The translations under genes were made by a program, and so were the position numbers. The notes below the pieces were generated by a model. It ran no database searches, was not told the DNA's origin, and saw only the letters and a list, made by a program, of their open reading frames with translations. Source: Delphinus delphis (Eukaryota; Chordata; Mammalia; Artiodactyla; Delphinidae). From it: DNA of 64,000 nucleotides. The stretch spans positions 19,211,701 to 19,275,700 of the forward strand of contig NC_082684.1 in the NCBI RefSeq assembly GCF_949987515.2, written 5' to 3'. Numbering within the stretch: position 1 is the first letter of the stretch; each line of letters starts with the position of its first letter. Positions 1 to 12,290 of the stretch are shown here, piece by piece.

Positions 1-229
1 GATTAATTCATTTAGCCTCCTATCATCCCCCAAAATAGCATGTAATACTTTTTTTCCAATAATTTAATAAGATAGTCTCATGCTGGTTTTATGTAATCAC
101 ATCCGATTCATGCAGATTTCATTTGTATGTCAAATGACTCCAAAATTTACACCTCGATCCATGATATCACATTTGAATTACATTCATAAATGCCCTAAAC
201 CATGCTCTCAAGCTCTCTGAATTGTCTCC

Positions 230-440
230 ATCTCTTTGAATTCCCTATAAGGTCTAGCTTGAACCCATTCACTTGTGTCCGTCTCAATGGTACCCTATGT
301 ATGAGGCCTCCATCAACATCTTTTGGACCACTGTGATAGTCTCCAAACTGGGCTCCCTACTCTATTCTTCTTCCCTCTAAAACATTTCCTACATGGAAAC
401 CAGAATAATCTTTAAAAAACATAAGTTAAAAAGAGCTCAG
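230..440 (+). mobile_element. L2 LINE fragment, sense
   Basis: The stretch carries the pattern of the L2 3' region: a 'ggaccactgtgatagtctcc' line, then a pyrimidine-rich run and 'ccagaataatcttt'. In the L2 consensus as I recall it, the matching words are 'gactactgcaatagcctcc' and 'ccagagtgatcttt'. Divergence is high, as expected for an element older than the placental radiation. Boundaries are approximate and no open frame remains. The flanks (1-229 and 441-813) show nothing I can assign. Confidence 0.45.
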
Positions 441-813
441 TAATCTCAGGGGTTTTTTGGAGGAATGGGAGAAAGTAACAAGCCAATTCCAAAATTAATA
501 CAGAATATAAAAAGCCATCTTCACAAAGAAGAACAGAGTTGGACAATGTACAGACCCGAGTTCAAGACTTATTATAAACCAAGGTCAACAGGTAGATTAA
601 TGAAACAGAAAGATAGCCCAGAGAGAGAGAGTCACTCTTATATAGTCATTTGATTGTTCTGAAATTTTCAAGAGAATTGTCTCCTCCTCTAGCTGTATTT
701 AAAATATTTATTTATTCTCTAGGGTTTCAGGGTTTCATGCTATCTCTAGCTGTGGCTTTCTTTTTATTTATCTTGTTTGTAATAGTGACACATTTTATAA
801 ATTCTGGGTTAGT

Positions 814-1134
814 CCTTTCTTCCTTCCTTCCTTTCTTCCTTCCTTCTTTCTTTCTTGCATTCCTCCTTTCCTCCCTTCCTTCGTTCGTTCGTTCCTTCCT
901 TCCTCTCTCCCTCCCTCCCTCATTTCCTACCTTCTTCCCTCCCTCCCTCCCTCCCTTTCTTCCTTCCTTCCTCCCTCCCTCTCTCCCTCCTTCCCTTCTT
1001 CCCTTCCCCCTTTCCTACCTTCTTCCCTCCTCCCTCCCTCCCTTCCTTCTTCCCTTCCTTCCTTCCTCCCTTCCTCCCTCCCTCCCTTCCTTCTTTCCTA
1101 TTTTCCTTCTTCCGTTCTATTTTTCTTTCTTCTT
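814..1134 (+). repeat. Imperfect (TTCC/TCCC)n polypyrimidine tract
   Basis: About 320 bases of almost pure pyrimidine on the plus strand, mixing TTCC, CCTC, TTTC and TCCC words. The main interruptions are a few single purines and a (TTCG) run at about 880-895. Two plus-strand frames stay open across it (from about 650 and 855) only because stop codons need purines. The predicted proteins are Ser/Pro/Leu/Phe low-complexity and not genes. Long mirror-like polypurine/polypyrimidine tracts can form triplex (H-DNA). That behaviour is general knowledge, not something shown here. Confidence 0.93.
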
Positions 1135-1790
1135 TATGGATAACAATAGCTGCCCATAGTTGGTTTCTGCTAGCTCTTTCCTACAACTTCAATAGAGAAG
1201 AATCTGGCCCAATTCCCTCTTACCTAGCAACTCTTATTAAGAAACAGGCATAGAAACAATCATGCAAGTATTCTGTAAGGTTAAGTCATCTCTAAGTCTA
1301 TGTTATGTGAGTTATTCCACCCACCTTGCACTAGAGGTTCCTTTGAGATAAACCAATCATTTCTAGACAGAAGATTTTGTCAGTCTTATAATCTGCATTA
1401 GAATCTTTCAAATTTCTGACTGAATACAAAACTCTTTAAGAGATCACCTCTTGGGCACTATTCTGAAAGGTGAATAGTGAAGGGCTAAATAAATTCTAAT
1501 TGTCTGTTTAGACTAAACTTTCCTAAAATATAGGTCAAACATATTTTTTTAGAACTCCAGTATCTAAAGTAAATAAGCCATAAAATTACAGGAATTTCAA
1601 AATAAAACATCAAGCACCAAGATTTTCATGTCAATTGATGTAATAAAGGAAAACTTTAGTACTGATTAGCTACCTTTAGAAATATACTGCAAATCCAGTC
1701 TGTGAGAGGAAAAGCATATTAGGGAATATACAAATTATATGAGCAAAAATTAGACATCTGAAAAAGAGCATATCAGAGTTTAGCAAGGAA
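1135..1790. other. Single-copy-looking AT-rich stretch
   Basis: I see no repeat family, coding frame, splice-flanked exon or other structure that I can name here. Confidence 0.4.
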
Positions 1791-1794
1791 ACAG

Positions 1795-2200
1795 AAATTA
1801 CTTGAGTATTTAAATCAGAACTGGAATACAGGCAATTGGTTAACCGGGTGATAAAATAGGATAATGAGATGACAGCAGGAAGTTATCACCACCCCTCCAC
1901 TGGTGGGACAGAGTGAGGAGAAAGCATCACAAGAACGGGAAGTTGAGGCCACGCCCTGGCTTGTCCACTGGGAGCTGGAAACTTGAAGGAGATGCAGCCA
2001 CTGCCAGAGGAGCTACCTGAGAAGGACAGGAAGGGGAGAGAGAGTCTGGTGTTTCCTCCCCTCACTCACCTCCCTTCACCTCTAGGCTCCTGCTTCAGCC
2101 TCCCCTTGGCAATTATGGGGGTAGCAGCCTGCAGGGAAGGATGAGGGCACCTGGACTAGAAATTCTCATTCCTTCACAGTGAGGTCATGTTCATGACCTC
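1795..2200 (+). mobile_element. Old interspersed repeat, family not named
   Basis: The composition shifts to GC-richer DNA with words such as 'ggccacgccctggc' and 'gatgcagccactgcc', followed by a 'gagagagtctgg' and cctcccct-rich run. I recall this order from an old placental interspersed repeat but cannot name the family with certainty. No useful open frame and no clear duplication at the edges. It could also be a single-copy GC-richer segment. Confidence 0.35.
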
Positions 2201-5200
2201 TCCCCACTCCTACTCCAAAAACAAAAACAAAACAAAAATGGAGAGCTGTTTTTTTGCGAGATAAGCTTTAGGATGCAAAGTTGTTTTTTTGTTTTATTCT
2301 TTCTGTTTTTGTTCATTTTTTAAAATTTTCCTGAAAACAGTAGGAATTGTAACAAGCAACAATTGAGAAATTTCTTGTCTCTAATTTCTATCTGATTCAT
2401 GCTCCTGTCAATTTTAGCACTAATATGATAAACAGATTCAAACCTTTCTGATTGGTTAGATTGGTATAACATATCCACCCTTGCCCACCAATTTTAACAC
2501 TAACAAAACAGAATTGATCTTCCTTCGAAAAAATGTTAAATCTTCTTAAAAACATTTCTGTTTGTACATTTTCCCTAAAACTAAATTCACATTGGTTGAG
2601 AGTCTGGAATGATTTAACTCTCTCTTAATTAAAAACAACAAAAAATTTCAGTTCATAAATATATGAAGGTTTCTAAATTGGAATTTGCATATGTTAATTA
2701 GGGTGTTCAAGAGCAACATTTGGTACTTATGAAATGCTTAACTCTGTGCTGAAAAGAACTTGGAATAACACTTAAATACAGAAGAGACAAATTTTCCAAG
2801 CTCTCAAATCACTTATTAAAATTGAAATCATGTACTTGTCATCACATGGAAATCAGTAGAAACACATAAATAAGCTAAAAGTCTAAAATTTAGCTTTAAA
2901 GGTTCGTTTTTCTCTAAAACTACTAGTTTTGGCTTCAAAAATCAGATATTTAGTAAAAGAATTGAAAATAGAAGAAAATTACTGGTTGGTTCTATCTGGA
3001 TTTACAGTAATTCTGACAAGTTTGTATTACTGAACTCTATTTCAATGTCATAGAAACGATTTTCCGTATCACAGAAAGAGGAATTTATAACTAAGGACAC
3101 AAACATAATCCTTAGCCACTGCAAAAGTGTCATTTGCTGGTTTACATGATAAATTGAGACAAATTCAGATTCTTTATACTGGAGTCTTAAAGCACCTATA
3201 AAAACAACATAATTGGACGAATTGGAACTTTTATATTAAGAAAATATTGTACCTTAGTGATCTTCTTATTGCTAAACAACTCACTAGGTTTTGGAGAGTA
3301 AATGAGTCAGTCTAGAAAAATATCTTGGGGATTTTGCCACTCATGATAAGGTAGTTGCTGAATATTTTTATTTTGTTTTTAGGGAGATAAGGAGGTATGT
3401 TACCCTTAACTAATTTACCTCTAAAATGACCAATGGGATCCTTATCATTTGTGGCTGAGTTGATTTTACCATTGGTTGTTATAATTACTTTAAATTGCTT
3501 AGAAGTTATTATCAAGATATACAATAAGTCCTATGCAATCTATCTGTAGATGATACTGTATAGATTACTGTTACATTCATTTATACAATGCATTAATATT
3601 TGGCTCTTGTAGAATTGGCTTTATTGTCTACACCTCTGCCATTTTATTCAATGAGTTCCAATTTATTAGGATGTTTAGATACATAAGGAATCCAAATTCA
3701 AATAAAGCAGGAAAAATTGAAGAAAAAGTAAACATTATTAAGGAACCAGTCAGGAAAGCAAGGATTGAAACTCTGGGTGGTCTTTTAGGGCCCATCAAAT
3801 ATTTTCAGTACAGAAGACCACACAGAGGATGAGAAAAACAAGTATTTTATTATATTGTTAACAATCCTTTCCAACAAAATTTTTCCAGTTGTTAAAATTT
3901 AATTTCCTTATGTGTATGTGTATATCTTAGAACTGTGTCAGGAAGTTACTGGGAATTCTTATCAACAGAAAAAATAAAACCATAAAAACTACACTCTTTG
4001 GAAAATTTGAGGATAGAAATGATCATCTCATCTACATCTATTCTTCCTAGTTTTCTATGTTTTTTTAGGTACCCTCATTTAGGCAAAAAGCTCATTTTCC
4101 CTTTCTTGATTTCTCTCTACCTTAAGACACTGCACTCAGCTGTCTTCTTCACAATACCTGTTCCCCTTACCTTTCCATTTCCACTTCTGTGTATTATTTC
4201 CTAAGTCAGTTGAAAGTTAATTTAATAAAGTTTATTTTGCCAGTGATCATTAGCTTATTTCCTTTTAACACAATTCAAAAACTATCAGAAATTTGTATTT
4301 AGACTTTCAGTAATATAGCCCCAATGTACATTTCTAAATGTTCTTCCGTCATTTTCTTGGTCATCTCACATATGTGAACACAACTGGTCTCCATTTCCTG
4401 CTCTGCTTCCCCACTGGGAAATGCCTTCCTTCCAATATGGCATTGTTCTTGTATTAAGCAATTGAACAATATTTTACAGCCTAAATTGTGATTTTTCACA
4501 TAATATAGCTAATTTAGTTCTCACAGTAAGTCTGTATACAATAATAATATAGTTGTAATAATATAGTTGTAAATATTTTACATTTTGAACACACACACAC
4601 ACACACAAACTTGGGCTAAGTAAGAATGAGTGGGATGCCAAAGATTTACCTATTGATAACAAAATAAAATATATATTTAAAATTTTCTACAGGGACCTGG
4701 AAGCTTTGTGGGGTCAGAGTCAGATGTATGCATATCTCAGTGCAAACTGTATACAGCAAATCATTCTACTACTGGAAGGACTCAAAGATCATGATCTTTA
4801 ATTGCTGCCTCCCCCAAATGTTTAATGTAAGTATGTATATCTTACAGGGCACTTAATAAAAATTATGAAATGAAAAAAAAAGGCAACAAAAAATCTCTAA
4901 CTAAAATGGTTCAATCCATTGACCCTGAAAAACGAATAAACAAAATATCAAACATTTTAATACATTAACTCATTTTAGAGTATACTTTATTCTAATTTTA
5001 TCTTCTCACATAATTACAGAACTCAGAAGACCATGATTGAGGGTTATTTTCTTTCTTTCTGACTACCTGTTTTGGTCTTCATTGCATTATGTGACATACA
5101 TGTTTTTCCTTAGGTATTACCCAGTGATCAGAAAGGTTGCTAATGAAATATGGCAGAAGCTGCCTCAGGCCTGTTTCTCGTCTGGAACATGCTGCATTGC

Positions 5201-6535
5201 AGCCTCTTATTTATCCTGATGAATTGACAGTGGAACTCTAGAGACTTAGTTCAATTTCCTGCCTTAGACAGGCACTGTGAATATTAACCCCCCGAAATTG
5301 TTTCCCTAAAAGATGGTACATATCATGGCTTTCCAGGATAAATGTAGCCATTCTCCCCCGCTTTTCGGGTGTTTTTCTTTTTTAATTTTACAATGAAAAC
5401 AATTCTATTTTAATCTGTCTTTCTCTTTGCACTCATAAAGGGGCCATGCTTTAAGAACAAAGTGCTACACAGCAGTTTTCGTCATCCAGACATGATAGTA
5501 GTCCACACAGAGCTTCAGGAGAACCTAGGTTGCAGAATGACTATGGACATATGTTATCATATTCTTTATAAATTACCAACAAGGAAAGTTCCTTCACAGA
5601 ATAGCTGCAATTACAATTTTAATATGCTGCTTTAGGGTCTCCTACTGACCCCTAAACACATCGAGACTCTGTGTTGATAGCCAATGAAGACACTCACTCA
5701 AGCCGGGGGCACGGTGGGGGTACATTCAGTACTCCTCACAGGGCACTACAGACAGCTGTTGATGAAATTTGATTCCCAGCTCATCGTCTGTACAGTAGAA
5801 ACTTTATGCACTGCAGAGGGAGATTATAACACAGCAATAAATGCAGATTGAATTTTCTTTACAGGTCCCCAGACCTTAATCCAATTGGGTTAGTATGCCA
5901 TCCTAGAAAACGCCACAGGGCTAAAAAGATAAAGAGGATAAGCTGATTGCTTATGAAAAGTTATCCAGAAGCCAGGTTCTTACTTTCACCAGCCCTTTCA
6001 AAACATTCATTATTCCTGTATTGTGTTCCGTTATAGAGGAAGAAAAAAAAATTGACAATTTTCATGTCCAAATATTCATGATAATTTGGGCTGAGATGAA
6101 ACATAAAGACACATTGAACAAGTTAATAATTGAGTGTTATGGGAAAGCTAACAATGTATCCATACTTCAAAATTATATTAACTATTTGGTTAACATTTCT
6201 TTAGAGGAGCAACTGAGTCTTGTGTGGGAGATTTATTGAACGTAATAGGGCAGAGCTTACTGTATTGTGTCAGGTTCAGTTCTTGCCCTCAAATTATCTG
6301 TTTGTTACCAGGAACTATCCTTTCTAGGCCTTCTCTGGCATAAACTTTGGAAATCTTATGTCTCTTTCAAGTGATTTATCAGTATTTTCTTCCTAAGTTC
6401 ATAAAATTCCCCTCCTATGACTCCTAGTAAATACAATTTTCTCATTTTTATTAATTATTTTTCCAGTGATCTTTTCATACCAAAGTGATAGAAGTGATAT
6501 TTCTTTTATATAGTGGGACCTGGGAAGAAAACTGA
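2201..6535. other. Long AT-rich stretch with few repeats
   Basis: More than 4 kb without a SINE, LTR or LINE that I can identify, apart from an (AC)n run near 4.6 kb. Short open frames (for example 3998-4204 and 6021-6239) have no protein similarity I recognise and no start or splice context. The segments at about 5330-5560 and 5640-5900 look single-copy and mixed in composition, which is compatible with conserved noncoding DNA. I cannot measure conservation from one sequence. Confidence 0.4.
4589..4607 (+). repeat. (AC)n microsatellite, short
   Basis: A pure AC run of about nine units, flanked by 'ttttgaa' and 'aacttggg'. Short enough to be stable, but it could vary between individuals. Confidence 0.9.
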
Positions 6536-6630
6536 TACCACCATCACAACCTCCACCACTGCCACCAAAAACACCACCGTTACGACATTACCACTGGGAT
6601 ACCACCATCTTTGCCATCACTATCACCATC
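6536..6630 (+). repeat. Imperfect (CCA/CAC)n trinucleotide region
   Basis: Repeated ACC/CCA triplets with many substitutions ('accaccatcac', 'ccaccactgccacc', 'tatcaccatc'). The frame reads as Thr/His-rich low complexity and is not evidence for a gene. It lies just upstream of a MER5-type relic. Confidence 0.8.
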
Positions 6631-6700
6631 AAAATTACTGGCATTCTAGCACCATATATATCTATAAAACAAGTTACACACAAAATTGTTTATACGGGTG

Positions 6701-6862
6701 CAGTGCTTCTCAAACTTAAATGAACATATGATCAGTGGAAGATCTTATCAATATACAAGTTTTGATTTATTAGGTCTTGAGTGTGGCCTGTGATTCTGCA
6801 TTTTTAAAGAGCTTCTAGGAAATGCTGCAACTGCTCCTTTATGACCAGCCATTGAGACAGAA
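6701..6862 (-). mobile_element. MER5-type hAT-Charlie relic, antisense
   Basis: It begins with 'cagtgcttctcaaactta', close to the MER5A/B terminal inverted repeat (cagtggttctcaaact). Further in it has 'ctgtgattctgcattttta', matching the element's 'gagaatttgcattt' region. The far end is degraded. These are nonautonomous hAT transposons, immobile for tens of millions of years. Orientation is inferred from the order of these words. Confidence 0.6.
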
Positions 6863-8399
6863 GCTTTTGCTTGATCCTATACAGAGATAATTATAAGACC
6901 CAGATCGGAGCTCTACCTATGAAAAGCTTACAACCACATTAGAAATCTCTTTTAAACACACCCAGTATGTATAAATCTGAATTTACATACAAGATAAATT
7001 TGGGGTAACTAATGCTACAAAAGGATTCCCTATGATATCCCATTAAAGAACAACTCAATTAATGTTTTAAATTTGAGCCTCATAAAAATGGGATTAGCAT
7101 AAAACCACTCATTGGCACAGATTTTTATTTAAGGTGATATACTTAAATAAAACAAACATATGTCCCAATAAAGACAACCATGTATAAAAGAAAGTTAGCA
7201 TAGGAATAATATAAAAATATTAAATAGATATAGGAGTGTATCATAAGACAAATATACTAAAGAAATGGGTAGAAAGTAAGCACATATGGTTTGCAAAGAT
7301 CTCAGGAAGACTAGCTTGAGATTTCCACTGGTCTATTGATGGTTCTATGGCCTTTGACTTTCAAATTCCTAATCATTTTTTATCTTCTCTTTGAAGCAGA
7401 TGTTTTTTACCTAGAAGTTAGTCTAGGAGAGAGCAGAAAATAGAATTGAGGTTTTGCTTCTGCATCTTTGAGATGCAGCTTTATTCTGTATTATTTTATT
7501 TTCTCCTACTCTTTCGACATGCAGAATTCAGGAATATTCCTCACTGAATTTACAGGTCAAAGGTTCTATATATTCCATTGATACAATTGTGATATGGACA
7601 ATAGGGAGATGTTAATTCTCTCTGCCCAGAGTAGGACATCTTATTCTGATTTGCCTGCTAAGGTCTGTATTCATTTTTACCTCCATGTCGTGGCTGTCTA
7701 TAATTTTCTTTTACCTCATTCATTTCATTTATGCACCTACTTTGAAAGCTCATGTATGCAGATATGGAGGTATATTATCTCTCTTCCTGTTTCTAGCTAT
7801 TGTTTCCAAATAGACATCTTTCAGATTTAGTGACTAAGCCTTTAGATTTCTGTTTCACATATTCTTCTGTATTTGCAGCATGAACCTGAATTACAATTTC
7901 TGAATGGTGTGTAGCCTTCACTTCCTAGATGCAGACAGAACAAATTTGCCTGTTTCTCAAAGGGATAATCAGAATTTATCCTCCTCCTGGGACAAAAGCA
8001 AATCAAGCCAGCTTATTTAGTTCTGTTTTAAGTACCAGTGAGCTGGTTTAGACGAGAGAAGAATGCTGCAAGGTCCGTATCTAATTCTTCTAACAGATGT
8101 GTTCAATCCTAGTACATTTCAGCACATTGAGATGTAAAAATAGGGACTGATGTTGTTTTTTTTTTTTTAAGTAAACTGTGCCTTTTATTCCATGAATAAC
8201 TATTCGAACACAATTATACATTTCAAGTGGTTTGTGTGTTTTTAATAAAGAAAGAACACAAAGATCACATCATTCAAATGGAAATTATTTTTTCATCTAA
8301 TCTTATCTAATGTGATGGTGACAATCTTACAGCAAAAGAATACTTGTCAAAGTTAATAAGCAAGGTTGCAAGAATGTTTGCATCTTCCCTGGCATCTTC

Positions 8400-8600
8400 A
8401 TAAATATGACAGCTGCCTCAATTATTAAATGAGAGTGTACTCTGGCATCAGTAATTATTGCTGTGCCTGAGGTAGAAGATTAATAAAAAGTGAGTTTATC
8501 ATAATTGCACAGCAATAATAAGGTGGGTCCTTTGTATTCTGTTAATATACACTGTTATCTTATTATGAGAATTATGCCCCTCATATTCAAGTTAAACAAG
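8400..8600. promoter_or_regulatory. Candidate noncoding regulatory block with inverted repeat
   Basis: A single-copy block dense in homeodomain-type cores (aattattaaa, taattatt, gattaataaa, ataattgc). A perfect 13-bp inverted repeat, attattgctgtgc at 8454-8466 and gcacagcaataat at 8507-8519, has a 40-base spacer. Composition and motif density resemble vertebrate conserved noncoding elements. Function is inferred only; nothing here shows conservation or activity. The inverted repeat alone could be chance or a small hairpin. Confidence 0.3.
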
Positions 8601-9176
8601 TGAAAAAATCCACCCCTGAGATTAGGGTGTTATTTTGATTAAATTGTTGTGTATGAACATAGATGGGTTTATATTTGTAATCAGTTTCTGTATCTTGAAC
8701 ATAAGAAAAATTCTCCATCCCTTTGGATGGTTTATATAATTCTTACGTAATTTTTATGACCTTGCTAATTATAAAAGCACTGAGTTTCAGGTGCTCCTTA
8801 AGTAACAAGAAGAAAGATTTGAACACATAGGGCATATTCTAAAACATAACAAGCAAACAATAAGACCATTATTTCAGTTCTGTTCTGAACTGCACATTTA
8901 TCTATGCTACTGCAATCAGATGCTGCATGGCATTTCTGTGGTAAAGATTATGTCAGGATTTGGAAATGGAAAAGTCACAAATCCAAGTCATGAATCCAAA
9001 TGAAAAAAATCACACTTTTATTTACTTATTTAGTTTTGTAGCTGAAACTAAAAAAAATGGCTGGCTTTCCTTTCCCTAGCTCTAATTGGTAAGATGTTCA
9101 AATCTAAGTGTTAATATCTTTTTTGCTATGTACTAGTCATTACTATTTTTCATACCTATGTTCTTAAATTTATCTG

Positions 9177-9197
9177 TATTTATTTATTTATTTATTT
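9177..9197 (+). repeat. (TTTA)n microsatellite
   Basis: About five units of TTTA/ATTT following 'ctgtatt'. No transposon body is evident beside it. Confidence 0.85.
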
Positions 9198-10744
9198 CTA
9201 GTCTTGCAGAAAGTAGCAGAACTGGGTTTTCCAGCCCAAACTCAACTGCTTGGAGCTTATACTTGTACCTTTCTCTTTGGCACCGTTTAGATTTTTAAAT
9301 GCAGTTAGTCTAGGCTCCAATGGCAATTAATCTCTGCAGGACTCATCATTCCCCCACCTCCCAAGCACACCAAGTAGATGTAAAGTGCTTTAAGTTATAA
9401 GAGAAGAAAACATCCTCCAAATCCAATTAAACACCTATATGTGCTAAAATGATATAGAATGTAAAAGTGGATAAGAGTTAGTGCTCAAATTCCCACTGGA
9501 GTATACTCATATAAAATCAAGTACTTTATGAGTACAGTGGGAAAATGTTTAAATAACTAGTGCTATATTCTTAGGAGTTGGATGAGTTTGACAGAAGCTA
9601 TTGGAGGGAGGGTACGTCCCGTAGGCATCTGTAAAATGATTAGCTTATGGTTATCTATTGAGGGTGGTGAACATTCCAAATAGATTGCAAAGTGTGATAG
9701 TTAAGGTCTCTAATATACTTCTTTATAGTAGGAGCTTGGCTATACTTAAATTAATATTAATCATTATGTAGTTTTAACATTTACTTGAGTCTCTATTGTT
9801 ATCTATACTATATCTGTATGTATATCTTTCTCTGCATCTATATATTCTAAGTGTTGCTTACTTCTTCCCTTTCCTTCTGGATTACATATAGCCCCTAATA
9901 AATATAAACAAAATACTAGTGTTGGCAACTGTATTTACAGACAAAGCCTAGTAACCCCAATATCATCTTTAATAAAAGCAAAATCTTTGTAATGTCTGAA
10001 TAAGAAAAGGTGAAATGTATACAGTTGAAAATTTCTAAAAACACTTTGTAGTTGATAATAATAATTTTTGTACTACACTGTTCTAAAGTTTAAAATATAA
10101 AATGTAGGAAATATTTCTTGCTCACAAATCAACCTGAAGTGTATGTTCTTGACCGAGAGGCAGATTTTAACTCCCCAGTGATTTGGAGGCCCAGGTCCTT
10201 TGTATTTTGTGGCTCCACAACCCTCTCATGCTAGTGTGCCTCCAACCAGCAGAAGCATAAGAGAGGCTGGAAAGTTAGTCTAACAATGTGTCCAAGATGA
10301 AGAGGGATAGTATCTTTGGTGATCAGATAGCACGGTTTTATTCTGAAATTAACCCATTTCAATAAACACCAATGACCTATTCATCTTCAATATTTTACAC
10401 CCCTTGTTTTTCTGAACAAATTCATGGCTTCTCTTGATTTGAAATTTGCCTATTTTTCTTTTTTTATTATTTTGTATTTACCTGTTTTCTGAAAATACAC
10501 TTTGCTTCTTTTCCAGCCCTATTTTCCATAGCTCTATACTATACACCTTATCCTCCTCTCAACCACTGTTTCACCCCTGCAGAACATTTATTATTATTAT
10601 AAGTATTTCCCAACAGCTTTTACAATATTACATATTCATTTGTGGACTTTGTCCACCATGTTTATTACGTTTTAACCAGGGCACATATAGGCACTTGATT
10701 ATTTATTTAAAGGATACCTGGCTACATTATATTTTTATTCCTTC

Positions 10745-11260
10745 TTTCAACAAATTTTTTCAGGTAATTGCTTTGTAACAGGTATTATCTTAAACCTTAA
10801 AGATAAAAAAGGTAAAAAATAACAGCTAAGTCTAATGGGAGGAACAGATGAGTACACATGCAGTTTGGGATGCAGTGTGATAATAAATGGATTCTTAGAG
10901 GAGGAACAGAATGTTTTTGAAATTCACAGGAGGAGCTCCTTACCAATTAAAAGGAAGCCAATATGGAGTCTCTGTTGGGAGCTCAATTTAAAGAGACCTG
11001 AAGGATAAGGAGGAAAGAGGGTGTTGGAAACGGGCCACTCCAGGCAGAGGAAACAGCATTTACAGAGATATGGAGATGAGATAAAAACTAGCTTACTCAG
11101 GACATTGAAAGAAATCCAGTATAGCTGGGACATAGATAGTGAGTGAGAGAGATGGAGAGATGAGTCTATGAGATAACTAGGAAGTGCCTCATAAAACATG
11201 CAAGCAAGTCTGAACTTTATTTGAGGGCAAAAGGGAAACATTAGAAGGTGTAGAGAGTGT
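10745..11260 (-). mobile_element. L2 LINE 3' region, antisense
   Basis: It reads as the reverse complement of the L2 3' region. In order it has a 'gaggagctcctt' segment, 'gacctgaaggataagga', 'actccaggcagaggaaacagc', and later 'gcaagtctgaactttatttg' with 'gagggcaaaagggaa'. The order matches the recalled L2 consensus over about 500 bases. Decay is heavy and no ORF2 frame is present. A 105-codon antisense frame inside (10924-11241) is an accident of this relic. Confidence 0.7.
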
Positions 11261-11280
11261 CTTGATGCTGTGTAACCCAG

Positions 11281-11484
11281 TGCTCAGTGTGTAGGGGGAG
11301 TGACGGGTCCTGCCAGAGTGACGGGTCCACTGCAACGTCTGTAGCAGTCAAGGACTCTCATGGGGAGTTCAGTGCTCTTCTCAATAGTTCAACAGATGTA
11401 GTGAAAAGCTTCCAGTGTTCCCTGTGCAGATGTTTTCCAGATCATGGGAACATGATGACTTTAGATGAAATTAAAGGCCATTAA
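11281..11484 (+). pseudogene. Zinc-finger-like reading-frame relic
   Basis: The frame runs about 65 codons to a stop at 11482-11484 without an ATG start; an in-frame stop lies upstream at about 11263-11265. It contains two CxxC pairs, CSVC near the beginning and CSLC in the context SFQCSLCRCF, followed by scattered His. The second pair resembles the first half of a C2H2 finger, but the His spacing does not fit (no His 12 residues on). After the stop the frame stays readable for roughly 30 more codons. Translated codons are less AT-skewed than the surroundings. It could be a decayed retropseudogene or exon of a zinc-finger gene, or pure chance. I cannot name a parent gene. It directly abuts an antisense L2 relic. 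Confidence 0.25.
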
Positions 11485-11949
11485 ATATACAAAAAACAGA
11501 AAGAAAGATTGTTCAGATTGTGTTTAGCCTACGTCTCCCAATCTCCTGCATTAGAGGTCACAGAATCATATCTGATGCCTGGATAATTTAAAGGGATGAG
11601 TAGATTATTTCATTAATCACTAATAATGTTTGTATACTTGTCCTTAGATAAGAGAGATAATTTATCATACTCCAGTGGAAGAAACCAATTGTAACTGAAA
11701 CTAAGAACTTCCTCCCCTCAATTCATGACACAACTTTTGTTAAAGGGTAGCAAATAATCTAGGCCATAGAAAATCTACTCACCTCCAGCCTCCATTCTCA
11801 ATTAAAAATCATATTCTAGTCAAGATATGTTTCTGTGTTTAACCTTATTCCCCAGAAAATGTGCTCATTTTCTTGTTACAGGTGTGAGCTGCAAAAATAA
11901 ATTTTCTAACACGTGCTTCTCTGAGTGCCTTTTCTGCCCCTCATCCTGC

Positions 11950-12035
11950 CTGGATCTTATTTATTCGTTCAAATAACATTGATTGAAGTTGTACTAGATG
12001 TCAGGCAAAGAATGAAGCAGTGAGGAGTGCCAAAT
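11950..12035 (-). mobile_element. L2 3'-terminal fragment, antisense
   Basis: 'ttattcgttcaaataacatt' followed by 'gattgaagttgtactagatg' and 'tcaggcaaagaatgaagcag' matches the reverse complement of the L2 terminus (ttcattcaacaaatatttattgag-type end, then the 'gtgccaggcactg' segment). Confidence 0.5.
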
Positions 12036-12164
12036 TAATGACATGATTCTAACCAGAAAAAAGGTTTAAAAAACATCGTATACTGTTTTCCTTTTCCAAA
12101 GATTTATAAGGCACATTATTTTATTAATACCTTTGAGAAAATTTACAGGAAAGAAATGTGTTTT

Positions 12165-12290
12165 ACTTTGTCTAATGCAGCATCCCTCGTGCTTTACTAA
12201 ATCACAGAATCGTTTCTCATGTGACATCTGTTTAACACCTGTGGAATGCTGGTATTTGGAAGCACAGTTTGGGGAAAAAACAGCCTGGTG
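12165..12290 (-). mobile_element. Possible hAT-type DNA transposon relic
   Basis: 'aacacctgtggaatgctgg' and 'gaagcacagtttgggg' recall a mammalian hAT nonautonomous element whose consensus has 'gtggaacgctg' and 'gaacacagtttgggaaa' near its end. The other end is not clear. Overlapping frames on both strands here (12066-12311 minus, 12133-12411 plus) encode nothing I recognise. Confidence 0.3.

Larger units (their letters stand above)
6870..10740. other. AT-rich, mostly single-copy stretch
   Basis: Nearly 4 kb with no SINE, LTR or identifiable LINE. It holds a (TTTA)n run near 9.19 kb and a notable block at 8400-8600, listed separately. Open frames at 7594-7830 and 10446-10778 give Phe/Tyr/Ser-rich peptides typical of random AT-rich DNA, and I recognise no domain. 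Confidence 0.4.

Noticed and set aside
650..1253. Two long plus-strand open frames (169 and 132 codons)
   Set aside because: They lie across the polypyrimidine tract, where stop codons cannot form on the plus strand; the peptides are Ser/Pro/Leu/Phe low complexity.
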